64,000 bases of DNA from Suillus spraguei. Taxonomy: Eukaryota; Basidiomycota; Agaricomycetes; Boletales; Suillaceae. The DNA lies in the NCBI GenBank assembly GCA_016800925.1, contig JABCPU010000377.1, positions 1-64,000 of the forward strand, written 5' to 3'. Shown here in pieces: positions 11,134 through 21,304 of this stretch (its first letter is position 1; each line of letters opens with the position of its first letter). The notes beneath the pieces were generated by a model that did no database searches, was not told the origin of the DNA, and saw nothing but the letters and a program-made list of their open reading frames with translations. The position numbers and the translations under genes are program-made.

Positions 11134-12211
11134 GGGTCTTGTGTTCCCGATGGCATGGATGGTCTGGGAGACCTCGCATCTGGTGGGATTTCCTGCTGAG
11201 TTTCATGACCTGCTTGCGCAGGTTGGTGAGGGTACGTGTCCACCATCATTTGGAGTGTGGGCAGGGTTTTGCCAGAGGTACACAGGCTTCGGTGGTGGAC
11301 GTGATAGCCCTTGTGACAATTTTGGCCATTTGCTGAAATTCCTCCTCTGAGGCGAGTGGGAGTGGAGGTGTGGGCGTGAGCGTGGTGCTAAGGACCTCGT
11401 TGAATTTCTTCCAGTCAACCTCACGCCAATTGGAATGAGGGATGTCATCCTTTTGGATAACTGCTAGTTCAAGTGTTAGTATAATAGGGAGGTGGTCCAT
11501 TTTGGGGCCTCATTTCACTGGTTCAGTATCACATGCGATGACAGCATTGAGGGTGCCCTCTGTGCTGAGCACGTTGTCCGGCCGAGTCCAATTGCCGGTA
11601 CTGTTGGATTGGAGGGTGGGGATACCACTGGGGAGTAGCTGTAGCATACCATAGTCAGCGATCAGATCAATAAGGGGTTGAGAGAACGGGTAGTTAAATA
11701 AATGGTGGTTGTGGATGTCCTCCCACATGGGGTGATGGTGGTTGAAGTCGCCAAGCCAAAGCATATGGACATCTGCTGTTGGGTGGAGCAGGGTGATGTT
11801 TTGGCTGAGGAAGGTCTCCATGGCAATTAGGGTATTCTGGTGGGTACAGTCATTGTAAATATTCACAATGGTGCATGCACCGAATTCACCAGTCATTTGT
11901 ACAATAACCACGTCGGATGATGGGAATGGGATCTGTCACCAAGTGTTCGTGTCGAGCGATGTGTTGACGAAGGTGATTGCTCATGATTGTTCCTGAGGGT
12001 GAGTGAGATGGTTAGTGGGGTATAGGACATGCCAGCGGTGGCTGGCGCAAGTGTTATGAAGAAAGTTAATATAGAGTTCCTGAATGATTAAGAGGTCATG
12101 GTTAGTGATATCCTGGCTATTCATCAGCAACTCTTGGGCCACTAATGAAGCGTTCAAGTTTTGCTGCCATATCCGAAGACTGCCTGGGGTGGGGTTGAGT
12201 CATTCAGACAT
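11134..12211 (-). pseudogene. LINE ORF2, endonuclease part only
   Basis: APE-type endonuclease that would nick target DNA during retrotransposition. RIWQQNLN at the start, the catalytic-site string LWLGDFNHHHPMWEDI, and KMDHLPIILTLE near the end match the equivalent region of the LINE at 55572. In-frame stops occur (MSE then stop at the start; NTW then TGA; DTEPVK then TGA), and the expected QEP appears as QEL. The frame continues to 11134 as a basic linker and is cut by the LTR. Confidence 0.8.
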
Positions 12212-13066
12212 CAGAGTGGGGGGAGTTGGGACTAGCATTGGGGGTCAGTGGAGTAGAGGGTGAGGAGGTGGAGAGGGGGAAGAGGGTGTGGAGGACAAGG
12301 GGTTGATTGTGTCATAGGAGTGGACGGGATCAAGGGAGTTGAGGGGATGTGAGAGTCCAACGGGGTGACAGGCACAGTCGCAGTTGGTTGCAGAGGGTCG
12401 ACGTGTTTGAAGGATAGGGTAGATTGCTTACTGGGTAGGGGCTGGCTTGTGTTTAATAGCAGGGGTGGAGTGTGCAGCTCTGTGGTGCGGGGAGAAGAGG
12501 ATTGATTGGGCATCGAGGTTGGTGCCCTCGAGGGATGAGTGGTTGGGTTCCAGGTCAAGCTGGTAGGGAAGAAGGGGAGTTTGTTCTCTGGGTATTGTTC
12601 ATCCAAGGTTTTGCAATGGCAGATGATTCTGGACACTTGCGACTCCAACTGGTATGGTTTTGGCTCTTGCAGTTCACACAGCATTTGGTTCGGAATGCAT
12701 TGCATTGTGCAGTCCAGTGACAACGCTGCAAGTGCCACAAACATTGTGAGGAGAGGAGCAGTTGCGAGTCATGTGCCCAAATTTCTGGCATTTGGTGCAG
12801 CGCAGGGGTTCCTTATGGTCCTTATTGACAGTATAGTGATGGGCATCAATACAGATGCCCTCCTTGAGGATGCTGTTGGCAGTTTTGATGTCCTTGATCT
12901 GGAGAAGTGCGAAGGCAGTGCATTGCTCTCTGTATGATGTTGTGGGGGCTTGATCCAGCGAATGGATGCTATCGAGTTGGGGGGGAGGTGGTTTTCAGCT
13001 TTGATGTGATGAGGGAAGTTGCCGCATTCTATCTTGTAGTGATCAGCAGGAATTGTATTATGATAG

Positions 13067-14002
13067 AATAGGTCCTATCCCATATGCATGCCGGCAAGTC
13101 CAGTTGAGATTCAAGCAACATACGGCCTGTAGGGCTTTGAGCCAGCCCGCTAGTGTTAGCGACCTAGCCAGGCGCTAATGAACTTGAGTGGTATCTGCGA
13201 CAAGCGCTCTATCAAGAGTGGCGGCCCATGCATATCAGTCTCCTAGCGCGGAGTGCACTAGTTGCATTGGTCGGAGGTAGGTGCTACGCACTCTCTCATG
13301 ACCTATGTCACAGAGATGAGGTTCTTGACGACGATCAAAGACGTAGAAGCGATGAGCTTCTACGAAGATCAAATAGTGACAATAAGCTTATGAAAAGCTT
13401 ATTGAAAGAAGTTCAGGGTCAAAGATCAAGTAGATTCAAGTTAAAGAAGTACAAAGGCTATCTGCGCGTATTTACATGTAAGATTGAAGCGGAGTGCGAA
13501 TACTCAAGTATCGCTAGATTAAGTATGAAGTCAGATAGCCAATAGGAAGATGCATGCTCACAGATGAGTCAGAGGCATATGAACCAATGAATGCACGCAT
13601 GTGCAAAAGGGAGTCATAGGTGCGGAGCTGAAGGTATAAAGGGTACAAGCCAATGAGGCAATGCACGAGTCATAGGTAAATGCAAAGGAAAAGATAAAGG
13701 AAATACAACACCAGACGTAGTTCTTGAGCCAGAGGGCTGTTTGTGTGAACCAGGGGATAGCGCGTGTTGAAGCGCAGGGGAAGGCATTGAACGCGACAGT
13801 GGCATTTGAGACGTGAGAAGCGTGGGGAGCACGAAGAGCATACATGAGCGCGAGGGTACCGGAAGAGTGCGCATTTAGCAATGATGGAGGAGGCAAGCAT
13901 AGGCAAGGTAGGGAGTGACAATGGCAAGCCAGACGAGGTAGTGGAGGATGAGGATGGAGGCCTCGTCGGGACGAGAGTAGATGGTGATGCATAGGAGGAA
14001 AA
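13067..14002. mobile_element. 936-bp insertion of unknown class inside LINE ORF1
   Basis: The LINE reading is interrupted between two copies of ATGATAG (13060-13066 and 14003-14009), which look like a 7-bp target duplication. The ends are not TG...CA. Both ends contain a TCCT...TATGCAT string in opposite orientation, a weak terminal inverted repeat. The minus strand has a TATA-like CTTTATACC at about 13630 and there is no convincing protein. It could be a solo LTR of an unusual family or a small DNA element. Confidence 0.5.
13342..13404. other. Two adjacent perfect hairpins
   Basis: CGTAGAAGC (13342-13350) pairs with GCTTCTACG (13356-13364) around the loop GATGA. CAATAAGCTT (13380-13389) pairs with AAGCTTATTG (13395-13404) around ATGAA. 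The stems are 9 and 10 bp and perfect, with 5-nt loops of similar sequence. Both lie inside the 936-bp insertion. Confidence 0.7.
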
Positions 14003-14870
14003 ATGATAGTAGGGGCACAAGAAGGTGTTCTTGTAACAGCTAGTTGTTCATTGTCAAGTTCCACTATCAGGCCTCCATTGCAGAGCCACTGGACTGTGCG
14101 GACTGCACCTGTGGGGGTTCCCTCACCACATATCTCAAGAAGGGTATCAGAGATGTGCTTAGCAATGGTGGCATTGGTGGCTTCTGCCGGAAAGAGAGAG
14201 TGGCCTGGTGTTGGGTCAAGCAGTATCTGTTTGGCTTGAAGAGATGCTCTGGCTACCGCTTGGTCAATGGATGGGGGAAGATTGGCAGCCACTACTGAGC
14301 TGTAGGTGGGGAAGGCTGGAGGTGTGGCTGTTGGCTGCGTGATAACTGGTGGGGTTGGGAGAGCTGAGTTGCGAGGTTGTTGAGACGATCTTGAGTGAAT
14401 TCGAGGGATGGCATGAGAAGCTTGTATGAGTTGTTGCAGTCCTCAATGGACTCATATAGGGTGTCCACCACATCCTCAATGTGTTCAGCTGCAGTCTTAA
14501 AATCATTCTTGTCTTCCTCTTTTTCCTGTTCCATTGCATCATGAAGTTGCTTCGAATGTGCCAGTGTTCCTTTCAAGGTTTCTGCAGTGGTGTGTATGGA
14601 GGTCTTGTACATGTCCATGTCCATTCCGACCATATTGATCTACACGCTTGCCCACTCTCATCTTTAGTGATGATCATGAGAATATTCACCACCAAGTCCA
14701 ACGAACAAGTTCGCACACATTTGTTTCGCAGCAAACTGAATTCGGTTTCTCAATGTCTGTTGTGGTTCTAGTGTTACATAGTGTGAGTCAAACATGTACA
14801 TATTTGCGCTAACGCCGAATCTTGTGGTTCGCTTTCCTCTATCACATCAATCAAGCTCATTCCACCTTAG

Positions 14871-15663
14871 ACCAACGAGAACAAACTAGCTCGTACCAAA
14901 CATGAACCTATAGGTGTTGTGGTAAGAGTTTTTCTCAATGTTATTTGAATATGATCTCAGTTCATGCCCTGGGTCAAATTACTCCATGGAATGTTTCGAG
15001 TGAGCGGATTCAAAGAGCACGCCGGACTAAAGCCTACATTGACTAATGTCTTCTCTTTCTCTCAAGATCGCTTCTGCGCTGACCACCGGCAACATATCGT
15101 CTTGAAGTCTTCTGAACTTGCGCCGCTTTCTGCTCTTCTCATCTGTACTCCGATCGAGGAGGCAGGCTTTCCTCCAGGTGTCATCATCGTGAACGGATAT
15201 AGTTCAACACCAGGGCAAACAATCTCTGAGCACCTCTTATCGAAAAGTAGCATTCGCTGGTAGTGCTTTGACGGGACGGGAGATCATGGGCTATTCGTGG
15301 TATCTAGTATGTTGCCTCCTTTGCATGACTTATGCTAATTCTCATCGTCGTTGTGGCGTTAATCACGGCCAGAATTTTTCTGCAGGCTCTCGTATCTTTG
15401 TTCAAGGGGGAATATACGACAAGTTCTTAGACCAGTTCACAGAGCAGACATGCGCGATCGAGGTTGGCGATCCCTTTTTACCCCACACGTACGAAGAGCC
15501 ACAGGTGTCCAAGACTCAATTCCAGGTTCGTTTATCCAATTTTATCATAAACGTACTTTGACGCCTGTAAAGCGCAGCATGGAATACATAACCTCTGGCA
15601 GGAACGATGGTGCTACAGTACACCTTGGTGGCAAGCAGATTCTCCAAGAGCGTCCATTGAGTT
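14871..15663 (+). pseudogene. Aldehyde dehydrogenase pseudogene (partial, inverted copy)
   Basis: Remnant of a paralogue of the ALDH gene next door, in opposite orientation. The exon 14871-14921 reads TNEN...KHEPIGVV, followed by a GTAAGA...CTCAG intron, then an equivalent of GQITPW, a LKSSELAPLSALLIC segment, AGFPPGVIIVNGY, AFAGSALTGREIM and NHGQNFSAGSRIFVQGG. The active-site Cys of GQTCTAG is replaced: the sequence reads GQNFSAG. Frameshifts and stops interrupt the exons, the N-terminal third is absent, and the copy ends at a stop near 15663. It keeps recognisable introns, so it came from a DNA duplication and not from a reverse-transcribed message. Confidence 0.85.
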
Positions 15664-15940
15664 AACTATTTTCACGTGTCAGTGTCTACATTGAGATGTC
15701 AAAAGCTGGAGGCCAGACGCTGCGACAAAGAGATATAGACTGATCTTTTTCTCTCCCTCTAAGTTACCAAGGATGAAGTTCTTGGGCATAGACGCGTGGA
15801 TATGACTTCCACATGAAGGTCTATTTGATATAGAACTCGGAATTCACCCGCATCAATTGTTGTAACATGACAGAAATACAATGATAATACACGTCCATCA
15901 GGCTCAAACCTGCACCCAGTTATATTTCATTTCCTCTAGA

Positions 15941-17907
15941 TCACATCCTGTGGCTGAGGTTGACGTGGACAGCCTTCACTGCAGTATAACTGAGAATATA
16001 TGAGTTTGTGCTAACATACCATGGACGCAACACTCACTTAGTCAAGGCATAGTCGCCACACTCACGACCGATACCGCTCTGCTTGAAACCGCCGAATGGT
16101 ACATTTGAGTTGAATGAGTTGAAGCAGTTGATCCATGCAGTTCCAGCCTTGAGTCTGTGCGCGGTATTGATAGCCCGGTTCAAGTTCTGGGTGAAAATAG
16201 CAGCAGCAAGACCGTAGACTGTGTTATTCGCCTGCTTGATCACATCTTCCTCATCCTTGAACTTGATGACAACACAAACGGGACCGAAAATCTCCTCTTG
16301 GACGATCTTCATCGATGGGTTGACATTGGTAAAGATGGTGGGCTTGATGAAGTAACCCTCGCTTCCATGACGCTCACCACCAATCTCAACCTTGGCACCA
16401 TCCGCCTTTCCGGACTCGATATAAGCCATGATACGCTGTAACATGCATTGAACAGACGGGTTGTTACGGAAGCATTTCAGGACGTACGTTGAATTGGATC
16501 TCTGAGACTTGAGGGCCCTGGAAAGTGTCAGGGGCAAATGGGTCGCCGATCTTCAGCGACCGAGCTTTCTCCATGAAGCGCTTGAAGAATTCATCATAGA
16601 CGCCTTCTTGCACATAGATACGCGAACCTGCGGTACACGTCTGACCGTGGTTGAAGCTGGTAAAATATAAGTGAAGTTTGCATGGTAGCATGTCATACTC
16701 ACAAGATCCCGAATGCCGCCCAGTTGACAGCTTGTTCGATGTCTGCATCGTCGAAAATTATGTTTGGACTCTTTCCACCGAGCTCGAGGGTGACGTTCTT
16801 GAGGTTGCTCCTCGCAGCAGCCTCCATGATCTTGCGACCGACAAGGGTTGAGCCAGTGAAAGCAACCTTCTCTATCTTCATATGCGAAGAGATGGCATTG
16901 CCAGCGGTGTTCCCATAACCAGTGATGACGTTGACTACTCCAGGCGGGAAGCCAGCCTCGTTGATAAGGTGGCACATTCGGATGGCGGTCAGGGGTGTAA
17001 ATTCTGAAGGCTTCAAAACGACCGTGTTGCCGCATGCAAGAGCGGGACCAATTTTCCAGGTCATCATGAGCACTACGGAGTGAAGAGTGAGTATATACCA
17101 CTTCAAGCGACTGATGTGTACGCACATGGGAAATTCCATGGGATAATCTGACCCTGTTAGACGAGTATAAGAGAAAGATCTGGAAGGTAAGATAAGCACA
17201 CTCACAACGACACCAATGGGCTCATGGCGACTGTAGGTGAGCTTGTCCTCGGTAGTCTGCACAATTGTCAGTACATGAGCGAAATTGATTGTTAAAAACA
17301 TCAGACCTCTTGTACTTGACCAGTAACTTTATCAGCCCAACCAGCATAGTAGCGAATACAGTCAATAGAACCAGCAACATCCATATTTCTTGCCCAATTG
17401 AAAGTCTTGCCTGGGGATTTTTAGTCAATGATTCAGATGCCTGTAGTTCGAGTCCGGATACTAACCATTGTCCAATGCCTCCAGAGCAGCAAGCTCATCG
17501 GCATGTTTCTCCATGAGTGCAACAAGCTTTGACATTAAAATGCTACGCTGAGCACCGGACGCATGAAGACCCCAGGTGGTGTCGAAGGCTGTCTGCGCAG
17601 CGTCGACAGCAAGGTCGACATCCTTGGGGGTACCCTCAGATACGGACGTTATTACCTTTCCATTTGCTGTGCATCGAGTTCATGTAAGATAGTGAATTTC
17701 AACGTCAACAGGACATACTCGGGTTGATGACACTAAATTTGTTGAAATCAGTGAGATGTGATCGGTTAATGACAAGTGTAGATCATACTCGATGGTGGTA
17801 TTGTCTGATCCATCCAGGAACTGGCCGTTAATGAAGAGACCGGTGTTGAAGGAAACTTTTCCCTTGAAAGCAGGCGCGTTGAACTCGTGACTGAATGTAG
17901 AGGGCAT
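15941..17907 (-). CDS. NAD(P)-dependent aldehyde dehydrogenase
   Basis: Oxidises aldehydes to carboxylic acids, probably in cytosol or mitochondria. Ten exons (17907-17789, 17732-17719, 17666-17466, 17410-17307, 17256-17206, 17153-17126, 17072-16703, 16656-16488, 16435-16038, 15989-15941) with nine GT-AG introns of 46-57 nt give 1,503 nt, 500 aa, the normal length. All ten exons join in frame. Conserved features: WNFP with Asn170, FTGSTLVG (about 244-251) of the NAD fold, LELGGKSPN with the general base Glu269, and GQTCTAG with the nucleophile Cys303. The C-terminus (VKAVHVNLS) is typical of the ALDH1/2 class, and no targeting peptide is obvious. Exon 2 is only 14 nt but supplies the conserved VINP. 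Start ATG 17907 lies about 40 bp after a TATATATA box. Confidence 0.95.
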
Positions 17908-17947
17908 GGTGATAAGGAATTGGAATTGATATCTAGCGCAAGCTATG

Positions 17948-17955
17948 TATATATA
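17948..17955 (-). promoter_or_regulatory. TATA box of aldehyde dehydrogenase gene
   Basis: TATATATA reads on the minus strand about 41 bp upstream of the ATG at 17907. The 5' UTR would be very short, roughly 10-15 nt, if this is the functional box. Confidence 0.5.
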
Positions 17956-18042
17956 GGAGCGGCCATCACAAACACTGTGGGCCATCAATTCATTCATGCG
18001 CCGATGGCCTGGTATTTGCAAATTCATTGCAGGCTTCTCCAT

Positions 18043-19420
18043 TCATTAGGGAAGCTTTGATCATGTGCGCTAGAACAGAGAGTTGAGAGACTAGTACTAA
18101 CTCAGCAGGAGTGCAGTGAATCAACCCTATGATATTAAGTATTTAGAACGGAGGGTGTAATATCAGTGTCTGTAACTATACCAGCTTCAATGGAAACATA
18201 CCTCAGGCCTCAACGGGAGTGTGTAATCAGGGGTCGCGAGCAACCTTGAGGTGGTTGTTGGGTGGGGATATGTAGGCTGATTTTAGATCACATGCCCGCT
18301 GAAGTGTCAATCATGATGGAACATCCATTTAGACGCCGCTCGGACCACGTCTGAGCTACTTAAATACCCCAATCGCTAATTGTGTTGCTGCATGACAGCA
18401 AAAAGGGACGTGATGTGCATGAACAGCTGTACATTGATACGCACTGTACTGGTGGATGTTTGGTTACAACAGCACAAATTTTCAATGTCCGATCAGTGAG
18501 CTTTATCATTTATTCGATTTCATTTCATCACCCACGTGCTACTATTGACAGCATCCATGAGCTAAGTTTTCGTACCGTACAATGTTTTGATCAGGTTTGG
18601 TACTGTTCCTTGTACTTGTTGCATGTCCAATCTGACCAAATGGTGCGTCGTTCTGTTTATTACTATGTAAACGAATACCACTCATTCAAGCTGAACAGTG
18701 AACAAGGTGCCTATGGAAAGCCAGACCGCCGTGCTCTACTTCCAAGGCTTTCGCTTATCAGAACATTCATTCTTTAGTAAGGTAAGTGCTTCCATTGGCC
18801 TCCGAACACCCTGTGCGACCATTCTAGTGTGTCATGTAGGTTTATTCCCGCTACCATAAGGGAGTGTCATATCGTGCTTTATTCCTGGGACCTCATTCAA
18901 ATCGGTCGTCTTCCTGCGTCTGTTGCTTTTGACCTTCAATCGTATTTTTCTCTCGTCTTCTCGGATTGCTCGTTCGCTCGGCTATGTGGGCCCAAGTTCG
19001 CGTTTCGCTGAAATCGCCATGGCCTTAGTGAATCATTGCCGTGCTCTCACTACCGATGTCATGTTTGAGGTCGCGTGTGGTCTCGATGTTATGTTTGGGA
19101 GGAACTGTATTACTGCATGACCACCATTTTGTGGTAAGATGAGACTCCCGTCTCCAATCCAAGGCGGTGACAGTGTCTCATTGTCGTTTTAAGTATCTCT
19201 GATTGCTTTCTCTGTTTCTAGAAATTCCATGCATTCTTAGTAGCAATTTCAATCATATTGAACCTGCTGCTAATGATGGTGAACTAGAATTATCTCAGAC
19301 TTCGTCCCTTGTCGGGGCAATTTTATCGTCTCATAGACGTTCGGACTCAAACTTTATTGTCCATTCATCTTTTCGGGGGCCCTATAGGTTTTCAACTTAG
19401 GAAGTCTCGTAATTGAGCAA
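18043..19420. other. Stretch without recognisable genes
   Basis: Open frames here (the longest 131 codons at 18382-18777) have no recognisable motif and no support from a paralogue or splice structure. The sequence looks unique except for its right end, which runs into the tRNA-like repeats. It is probably the ALDH promoter side and then intergenic DNA. Confidence 0.4.
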
Positions 19421-19422
19421 GT

Positions 19423-19830
19423 GGAAGAGTTAGCCTGGCCAGTCACGTTCGAAACTTGTTGAACTACAGTTTTTTTTCTATCGGAACACACGTTGGCATT
19501 CATTCATGAATGGTTACTTTGGAAGCTCACTGTAACTGGTCTTAGCCGGATGGTTGCTACAACAGAATCAAAATCTGTTTCTCTTGGACTGTGCAGGATC
19601 AAAACCTGCTGATGCTGAGGTTTTTTTCTATCGAAACACAACTTGATATTCGCTCATCGATAGTTTCTTTAAAGATTCACCGTAACTGGCCTAGCCTGGT
19701 GGTTGCTACAGCAGAATTGAAATCTGCTTCTCTTGGATTGTGCGGGATCGAAACCTGCCGATGACAAGGTTTTTTCTATCGAAACACACCTTGATATTCA
19801 CTCATTGATAGTTTCTTTTGATCGAAATCC
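19423..19830 (+). repeat. Tandem tRNA-like (Ser/Leu type) units with T-run terminators
   Basis: Units of about 150 bp repeat two and a half times. Each full unit has an A-box-like TAGCC(G/T)G(A/G)TGG (19543-19553, 19692-19702), an anticodon-arm hairpin with 5-bp stem and 7-nt loop (19562-19578, loop ATCAAAA, would-be anticodon CAA; 19711-19727, loop ATTGAAA, would-be anticodon TGA), a 14-nt variable region, and a T-arm with B-box-like GGATC(A/G)AAACC (19593-19609, 19742-19758). A run of 6-8 T follows (19471, 19621, 19770). A third copy near 19423 has the A and B boxes fused by deletion. The acceptor stems do not pair, so these are not functional tRNAs. SINE-like or tRNA-pseudogene repeats are the best reading. 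Confidence 0.6.
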
Positions 19831-20027
19831 TTGCCCACTGTTGACAGCTTGTGAGTGTGTTGATTTTCCCTTGAGTTCTATCCATGCTGATTGAAGCCGT
19901 TGCTCATTGTTCGCAGCTTCTCACTCACTGCTCTCGCTCTCCCACTCGCTGTTCTCACTTGCTGGTAACCTCGACGCCTACCTCAGCCATTATTGTGGTA
20001 CACCCTTCATATTTACTTTCTGAGGAT

Positions 20028-20081
20028 AACGGCGAACCTCTGACAACGGCGAACCTCTGACAACGGCGAACCTCTGACAAT
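20028..20081. repeat. 17-bp minisatellite, three copies
   Basis: GGCGAACCTCTGACAAC is repeated three times head to tail, with the last copy passing into TCAGAC. Confidence 0.85.
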
Positions 20082-20171
20082 CAGACAGGCACCTTTTTAT
20101 CGCCCTCGCTTACTACGATCCGATTCACATTCTTGCTGCCGCCACTACTTATCACTATCTGATACCTCTAT

Positions 20172-20304
20172 TGGGCCGCAGCTCAGGCCGAGCCAGGCCA
20201 AAGCCAAGCCGTCATTGACGGCTTTGGCCCGGCCTGCAGTTCTTCAAAGCCGGAGCCATCTGAAGCCAGGCCAAAGCCCCAGCTTTCAAGCTAAGCTGGG
20301 CCGG
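20172..20304. repeat. GC-rich palindromic repeat (MITE-like)
   Basis: About 130 bp dominated by GGCC and CAAAGCC strings. A central imperfect hairpin pairs AGGCCAAAGCCAAGCCGTCA with TGACGGCTTTGGCCCGGCCT, and the outer arms (GGGCCGCAGCTC and AAGCTGGGCC) are also roughly complementary. There is no coding capacity. It resembles small foldback repeats. Confidence 0.5.
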
Positions 20305-20399
20305 AACATCACTAAATAAGACTTGACGCTTGCTCTAATGCCTAACCCACAAGGTAAAAATGGGAAAGCATTGTTATTCGTGAGTGCATTTAGGTCCAG

Positions 20400-20603
20400 T
20401 TGCTGGATGAGTCAATCATGCCAGGACATTTTGAAGCTCCAGATGCAATCCTGAGACCGCTTGTAGAGCACTATGTTGCTAGTGGTTACAGCAATCTAGA
20501 GATCATCAATCGTCTTCGAGTACATCAAGAGACCAGCAAGTTCAATGTGTCGCGAGTGTGTCTACTTAAGAACCTTTGCCTGAGGTTTTTGACACTCGAA
20601 TGA
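20400..20603 (+). pseudogene. Possible helix-turn-helix fragment of a transposase-like gene
   Basis: A 67-codon frame contains LRPLVEHYVASGYSNLEIINRL followed by RVHQETSKFNVSRV. This resembles the N-terminal HTH of integrase-core proteins common in Agaricomycetes. No catalytic domain follows. Weak evidence. Confidence 0.3.
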
Positions 20604-20815
20604 TAACATACCGCAATCCCACATTACGTGGCCGAGCGACCGATCGACACTTGAATATGTAACCGCCATCACCACGCCCAGCTCATCCTCGGAGCAAATG
20701 CTTGATGCCTTGTGTTCGGATTGTCAAGATGATTGATTTCATTATTAGAGCTTTATCGGTACAGTATTATGCCAAAGCTTTCTCCCGATAGAGTCTCAGC
20801 ACTGATGAGAACAGG

Positions 20816-20822
20816 TATAAAT
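20816..20822 (+). promoter_or_regulatory. TATA box of small secreted protein gene 1
   Basis: TATAAAT within a segment conserved among the units, 240 bp before the ATG. A donor-like GTGAGC about 55 bp further on and TTTCCTAG nearer the ATG suggest a 5'-UTR intron of about 140 nt. Confidence 0.5.
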
Positions 20823-21055
20823 TCAACACGACTGAGTTGTGAAAAGGCCTCAAAGATAATTTCCTCTTGTTGCAGTGAGCAACCCTCTCATATCACACTA
20901 CACGCATTTCATTGAACCGAAATATAATACATAGCTCTTCAAAGACTTTGTCATAGCAAATCTGCGCACAGGGCGACACATTACACAATTAAACGCTGTG
21001 GGTGGTTTCCTAGCACGGTCACATTGTATGCTAAAGCATAGTCATATCAGATACC

Positions 21056-21304
21056 ATGAAGCTCGTTCAAATCATTTATCTCGTAATCCTTGTTGCTGCC
21101 ACTGCCACTGCCAGTGTCACTGAGATCACAACAGCAGAACCCTCTCAATCATCAGAGATGTCTGAGTGCGTGGCGCCTGGGCCAGGTTGCGCCTTAGAAA
21201 AACCTTCGAACTGCCCGCCAGGGACATCGGCTACCCCCCCTCCACCGCCTCTCGAGGGATATAACATCCCCCATTGCTGGTTTTGCTGTTGGAGCTCGGG
21301 TTAG
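21056..21304 (+). CDS. Small secreted cysteine-rich protein 1
   Basis: 82 aa, single exon. Residues 1-20 (MKLVQIIYLVILVAATATAS) are a clear signal peptide with a hydrophobic core and small residues at the cut site. The mature part is Pro-rich with six Cys spaced C-x6-C-x7-C-x20-C-W-x-C-C. The start is fixed because the first six residues are nearly identical in all family members. No known domain is recognised. Secretion is inferred from the signal peptide, and an extracellular effector, antimicrobial or signalling role is possible but not shown. It is the first of five intact paralogues and sits in a tandem duplication with gene 2. Confidence 0.75.
   Translation: MKLVQIIYLVILVAATATASVTEITTAEPSQSSEMSECVAPGPGCALEKPSNCPPGTSATPPPPPLEGYNIPHCWFCCWSSG

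Larger units (their letters stand above)
11134..14633 (-). mobile_element. LINE retrotransposon, 3'-truncated and interrupted
   Basis: Minus-strand non-LTR element of the same clade as the full LINE at 53508-60321 (Tad-like layout: zinc-knuckle ORF1, then ORF2 with an APE-type endonuclease). ORF1 begins at 14633 and ORF2 at 12211. The copy is cut at 11133 by the gypsy LTR, in the linker between endonuclease and RT, so RT and RNase H are absent. A foreign 936-bp segment splits ORF1. Confidence 0.85.
12232..14633 (-). pseudogene. LINE ORF1 (Gag-like), split by an insertion
   Basis: RNA-binding protein of the LINE. The N-terminal part (14633-14292) is helical and probably coiled coil (MEQEKEEDKNDFKTAAEHIE). 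The middle part (14292 to about 14010, AVARASLQAKQILLD) and the part after the insertion (13060 onward) align with the ORF1 of the LINE at 53595. Zinc-knuckle segments follow in changing frames: CTKCQKFGHMTRNC, then CVNCKSQNHTSWSRKC. A Pro/Thr-rich tail reaches the stop at 12232. Several frameshifts are present in addition to the 936-bp insertion at 13067-14002. Confidence 0.75.

Noticed and set aside
13558..14292. 244-codon minus-strand frame as one protein
   Set aside because: Only its first third matches LINE ORF1; the rest lies in the 936-bp insertion and is chance open frame.
19541..19775. Functional tRNA-Ser or tRNA-Leu genes
   Set aside because: Anticodon and T arms look right, but acceptor stems do not pair in either unit.
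20028..20081. CRISPR-like array
   Set aside because: Three abutting 17-bp repeats without spacers in a eukaryotic context; a minisatellite.
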